Shown here: positions 62,273 to 64,000 of the stretch, piece by piece
How the letters are laid out: the number at the start of each line of letters is the position of its first letter
How positions within the stretch are numbered: the stretch's first letter is position 1
Assembly: GCF_028204155.1 (NCBI RefSeq)
Contig: NZ_JAQLOI010000001.1
Span: 992,001-1,056,000, forward strand
Source: Vibrio algarum
GTDB taxonomy: Bacteria > Pseudomonadota > Gammaproteobacteria > Enterobacterales > Vibrionaceae
Direction: 5' to 3'
DNA: 64,000 nucleotides
Program-made: the position numbers and the translations under genes
Notes under the pieces: generated by a model
The model's database searches: none
Told to the model about the DNA's origin: nothing
The model's input: the letters and a program-made list of their open reading frames with translations, nothing else

Positions 62273-64000
62273 ATGACGCAACTTACAGTTAAAGCACTGA
62301 GCGAAGAAATCGGCACACCGGTTGAACGCTTGTTAGAACAACTTGCTGATGCCGGTATGAAAAAGACCAGCAACGACAATGTTTCGGATGAGGAGAAAAC
62401 ACACCTTCTTACTCACCTTAAAAAAGAACATGGCGACACATCGGGTGAAACAGAACCTACACGTCTAACTTTACAACGCAAAACTCGCAGCACACTGAGT
62501 GTCGCAGCTAGTGGTGGCAAAAGTAAAAATGTGCAGGTTGAAGTACGTAAAAAACGAACTTACGTTAAACGTACAGCAGTAGATGAAGATGCCCAACGTG
62601 AAGCTGAAGAAGCTGCGAAACGTGAAGCTGAAGAAGCAGCAATACGTGAAGCAGAAGAGGCAGCTAAACGTGAAGCCGAAGCGAAAGCAAAACGTGAAGA
62701 AGAATTAAAACGTGAAGCAGAAGCGAAGGCGAAGCGTGAAGCAGAAGCAAAAGCAAAACGTGAAGCAGAGCCAAAAATGAATCCAGAAGAAAAGATTAAG
62801 CAAGAAGCAGCTCAAAAAGAAGCCGATGAGTTAAAACGTCGACAAGAAGAAGAAGCAAAGAAAAAAGCTGAAGAAACAGCGCTTAAACTAGTTGAAGAAG
62901 CACGTAAGCTAGCCGAAGAGAATCAAGAGCGCTGGACGGAAGAAGAGAAAAAGAAAAAGGCACAAGAAGAGACAACTGACTATCACGTGACTACATCTAC
63001 TCACGCTCGTGAAGCGGAAGATGAAGCGGATCGTCAAGCTGCCGCTCCTGGTCCTAACCGTCGTAAGCGTAAGAAAAAAGCACCTGAAAGCAATGAAGCT
63101 CAGGGTCGCGGTGGTCGCAACCAACGTGGCAGAGGCCGTAAAGGTAAATTGGCTAAACCGACATCAATGCAGCAACATGGTTTTGATAAATCAGCGACAG
63201 TCGCTAAGCAAGATGTTGTTGTTGGTGAAACAATCGTTGTTTCTGAACTAGCAAATAAAATGTCAGTTAAAGGCACTGAAGTCATCAAAACAATGATGAA
63301 AATGGGTGCAATGGCAACGATTAACCAAGTTATTGACCAAGAAACTGCAGCTCTAGTTGCGGAAGAAATGGGTCATAAAGTTATCTTACGTAAAGAGAAT
63401 GAGCTTGAAGAAGCAATTCTTTCTGATCGTGATGGAACTGAAGATGCAGTGCCACGTGCTCCAGTAGTTACTATCATGGGTCACGTTGACCACGGTAAAA
63501 CATCGACACTTGATTACATTCGTAAGGCTCACGTTGCATCTGGCGAAGCGGGTGGTATTACCCAGCATATCGGTGCTTATCACGTTGAAACTGACAACGG
63601 TATGATTACATTCTTGGATACTCCTGGACACGCCGCGTTTACCGCAATGCGTGCTCGTGGTGCTCAAGCAACAGATATTGTTGTACTCGTTGTTGCTGCT
63701 GATGATGGTGTTATGCCTCAGACAGTAGAAGCTATTCAGCACGCAAAGGCGGCGGGTGTGCCTCTTATCGTTGCTGTGAATAAGATCGATAAAGAAGGTG
63801 CAAACCCAGATAACGTTAAAAACGAACTGGCGCAATATGATGTTATTCCTGAAGAGTGGGGTGGCGAGAACATGTTCGTCCACATCTCAGCTAAACAAGG
63901 AACAAATATCGAAGGGTTGCTAGAAACTATCCTTCTTCAATCTGAAGTTCTAGAGTTAACTGCTGTAGCAGATGGTATGGCTTCAGGTGTTGTTGTTGAA
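62273..64000 (+). CDS. infB: Translation initiation factor IF-2 (3' end beyond window)
   Basis: There are 576 open codons to the window edge. It has an N-terminal IF2-N subdomain (TQLTVKALSEEIGTPVERLL), then a long Lys/Glu/Ala/Arg helix with KREAEEAA-type repeats (about residues 103-170). A second IF2-N region and the G domain follow, with GHVDHGKT near 402, DTPGH, NKID and SAK. AGGAGG precedes the ATG. The C-terminal fMet-tRNA-binding domains are outside the window. Confidence 0.97.
   Translation, partial: MTQLTVKALSEEIGTPVERLLEQLADAGMKKTSNDNVSDEEKTHLLTHLKKEHGDTSGETEPTRLTLQRKTRSTLSVAASGGKSKNVQVEVRKKRTYVKRTAVDEDAQREAEEAAKREAEEAAIREAEEAAKREAEAKAKREEELKREAEAKAKREAEAKAKREAEPKMNPEEKIKQEAAQKEADELKRRQEEEAKKKAEETALKLVEEARKLAEENQERWTEEEKKKKAQEETTDYHVTTSTHAREAEDEADRQAAAPGPNRRKRKKKAPESNEAQGRGGRNQRGRGRKGKLAKPTSMQQHGFDKSATVAKQDVVVGETIVVSELANKMSVKGTEVIKTMMKMGAMATINQVIDQETAALVAEEMGHKVILRKENELEEAILSDRDGTEDAVPRAPVVTIMGHVDHGKTSTLDYIRKAHVASGEAGGITQHIGAYHVETDNGMITFLDTPGHAAFTAMRARGAQATDIVVLVVAADDGVMPQTVEAIQHAKAAGVPLIVAVNKIDKEGANPDNVKNELAQYDVIPEEWGGENMFVHISAKQGTNIEGLLETILLQSEVLELTAVADGMASGVVVE

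Overview
The window is a 64 kb piece of the main chromosome of a Vibrio species. The evidence is an OmpU-type porin, a VpsR-type regulator, HlyU, NptA, a ShyC-like M23 peptidase, DUF1127 and DUF6482 proteins, modest G+C, and Vibrio gene neighbourhoods such as nptA-nhaR-hlyU-rpsT-murJ-ribF-ileS-lspA-fkpB-ispH and dacB/ompU/greA/yhbY/rlmE/ftsH/folP/glmM/secG. I see no prophage, insertion sequence, integron, CRISPR array or rRNA operon. This is core genome, and the novelty lies in leaders, operators, a few accessory proteins and sequence integrity.

Layout. 1-12.4 kb: gluQRS (cut by the window edge), dksA, sfsA, hrpB, mrcB, a type Vd patatin autotransporter and acnB. 12.5-16.7 kb: vpsR, a 36-codon small ORF, a DUF1127 protein, a DUF6482 protein, dCMP deaminase and mutH. 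16.7-22 kb: an intergenic region with DnaA-box-like sites, then rppH-ptsP and lgt-thyA. 22-34 kb: nptA, nhaR, hlyU, rpsT, murJ, ribF-ileS-lspA, an orphan DinJ-like protein and fkpB-ispH. 34-44 kb: a CstA-family transporter, a DUF2799 lipoprotein, peptidoglycan recycling genes (murQ, anmK, nagZ), the BtsR/BtsS two-component system and aroF-tyrA. 44-54 kb: a sodium/solute symporter, a ShyC-like endopeptidase, tyrS, a CBS-less MgtE with a structured leader, dacB, ompU and greA. 54-64 kb: yhbY, rlmE-ftsH, folP-glmM-secG, tRNA-Leu(GAG), tRNA-fMet and rimP-nusA-infB (cut by the window end).

Sequence integrity. Five genes (sfsA, hrpB, mrcB, thyA, murJ) are each split by what looks like the loss of exactly one base in a mononucleotide run, and a sixth (the ShyC-like gene) may have lost its natural start the same way. 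Adding one base to each run restores a full-length protein of normal family length. Since murJ and thyA are essential or nearly so, under-called homopolymers in the assembly are the best explanation, not gene decay. I annotate each as one full-span gene and give the position of the break.

Regulation seen in the sequence. A perfect TyrR box with an adjacent weak box lies upstream of aroF-tyrA. Two direct repeats matching the BtsR motif lie upstream of the CstA-family transporter, 4 kb from btsSR. LacI/GalR-type operators lie upstream of the sodium/solute symporter. There is a GraL-like hairpin leader before greA, and a 14-codon mini-ORF with tandem proline codons and mutually exclusive hairpins before the CBS-less mgtE. 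The mgtE leader is the best candidate here for an undescribed regulatory system.
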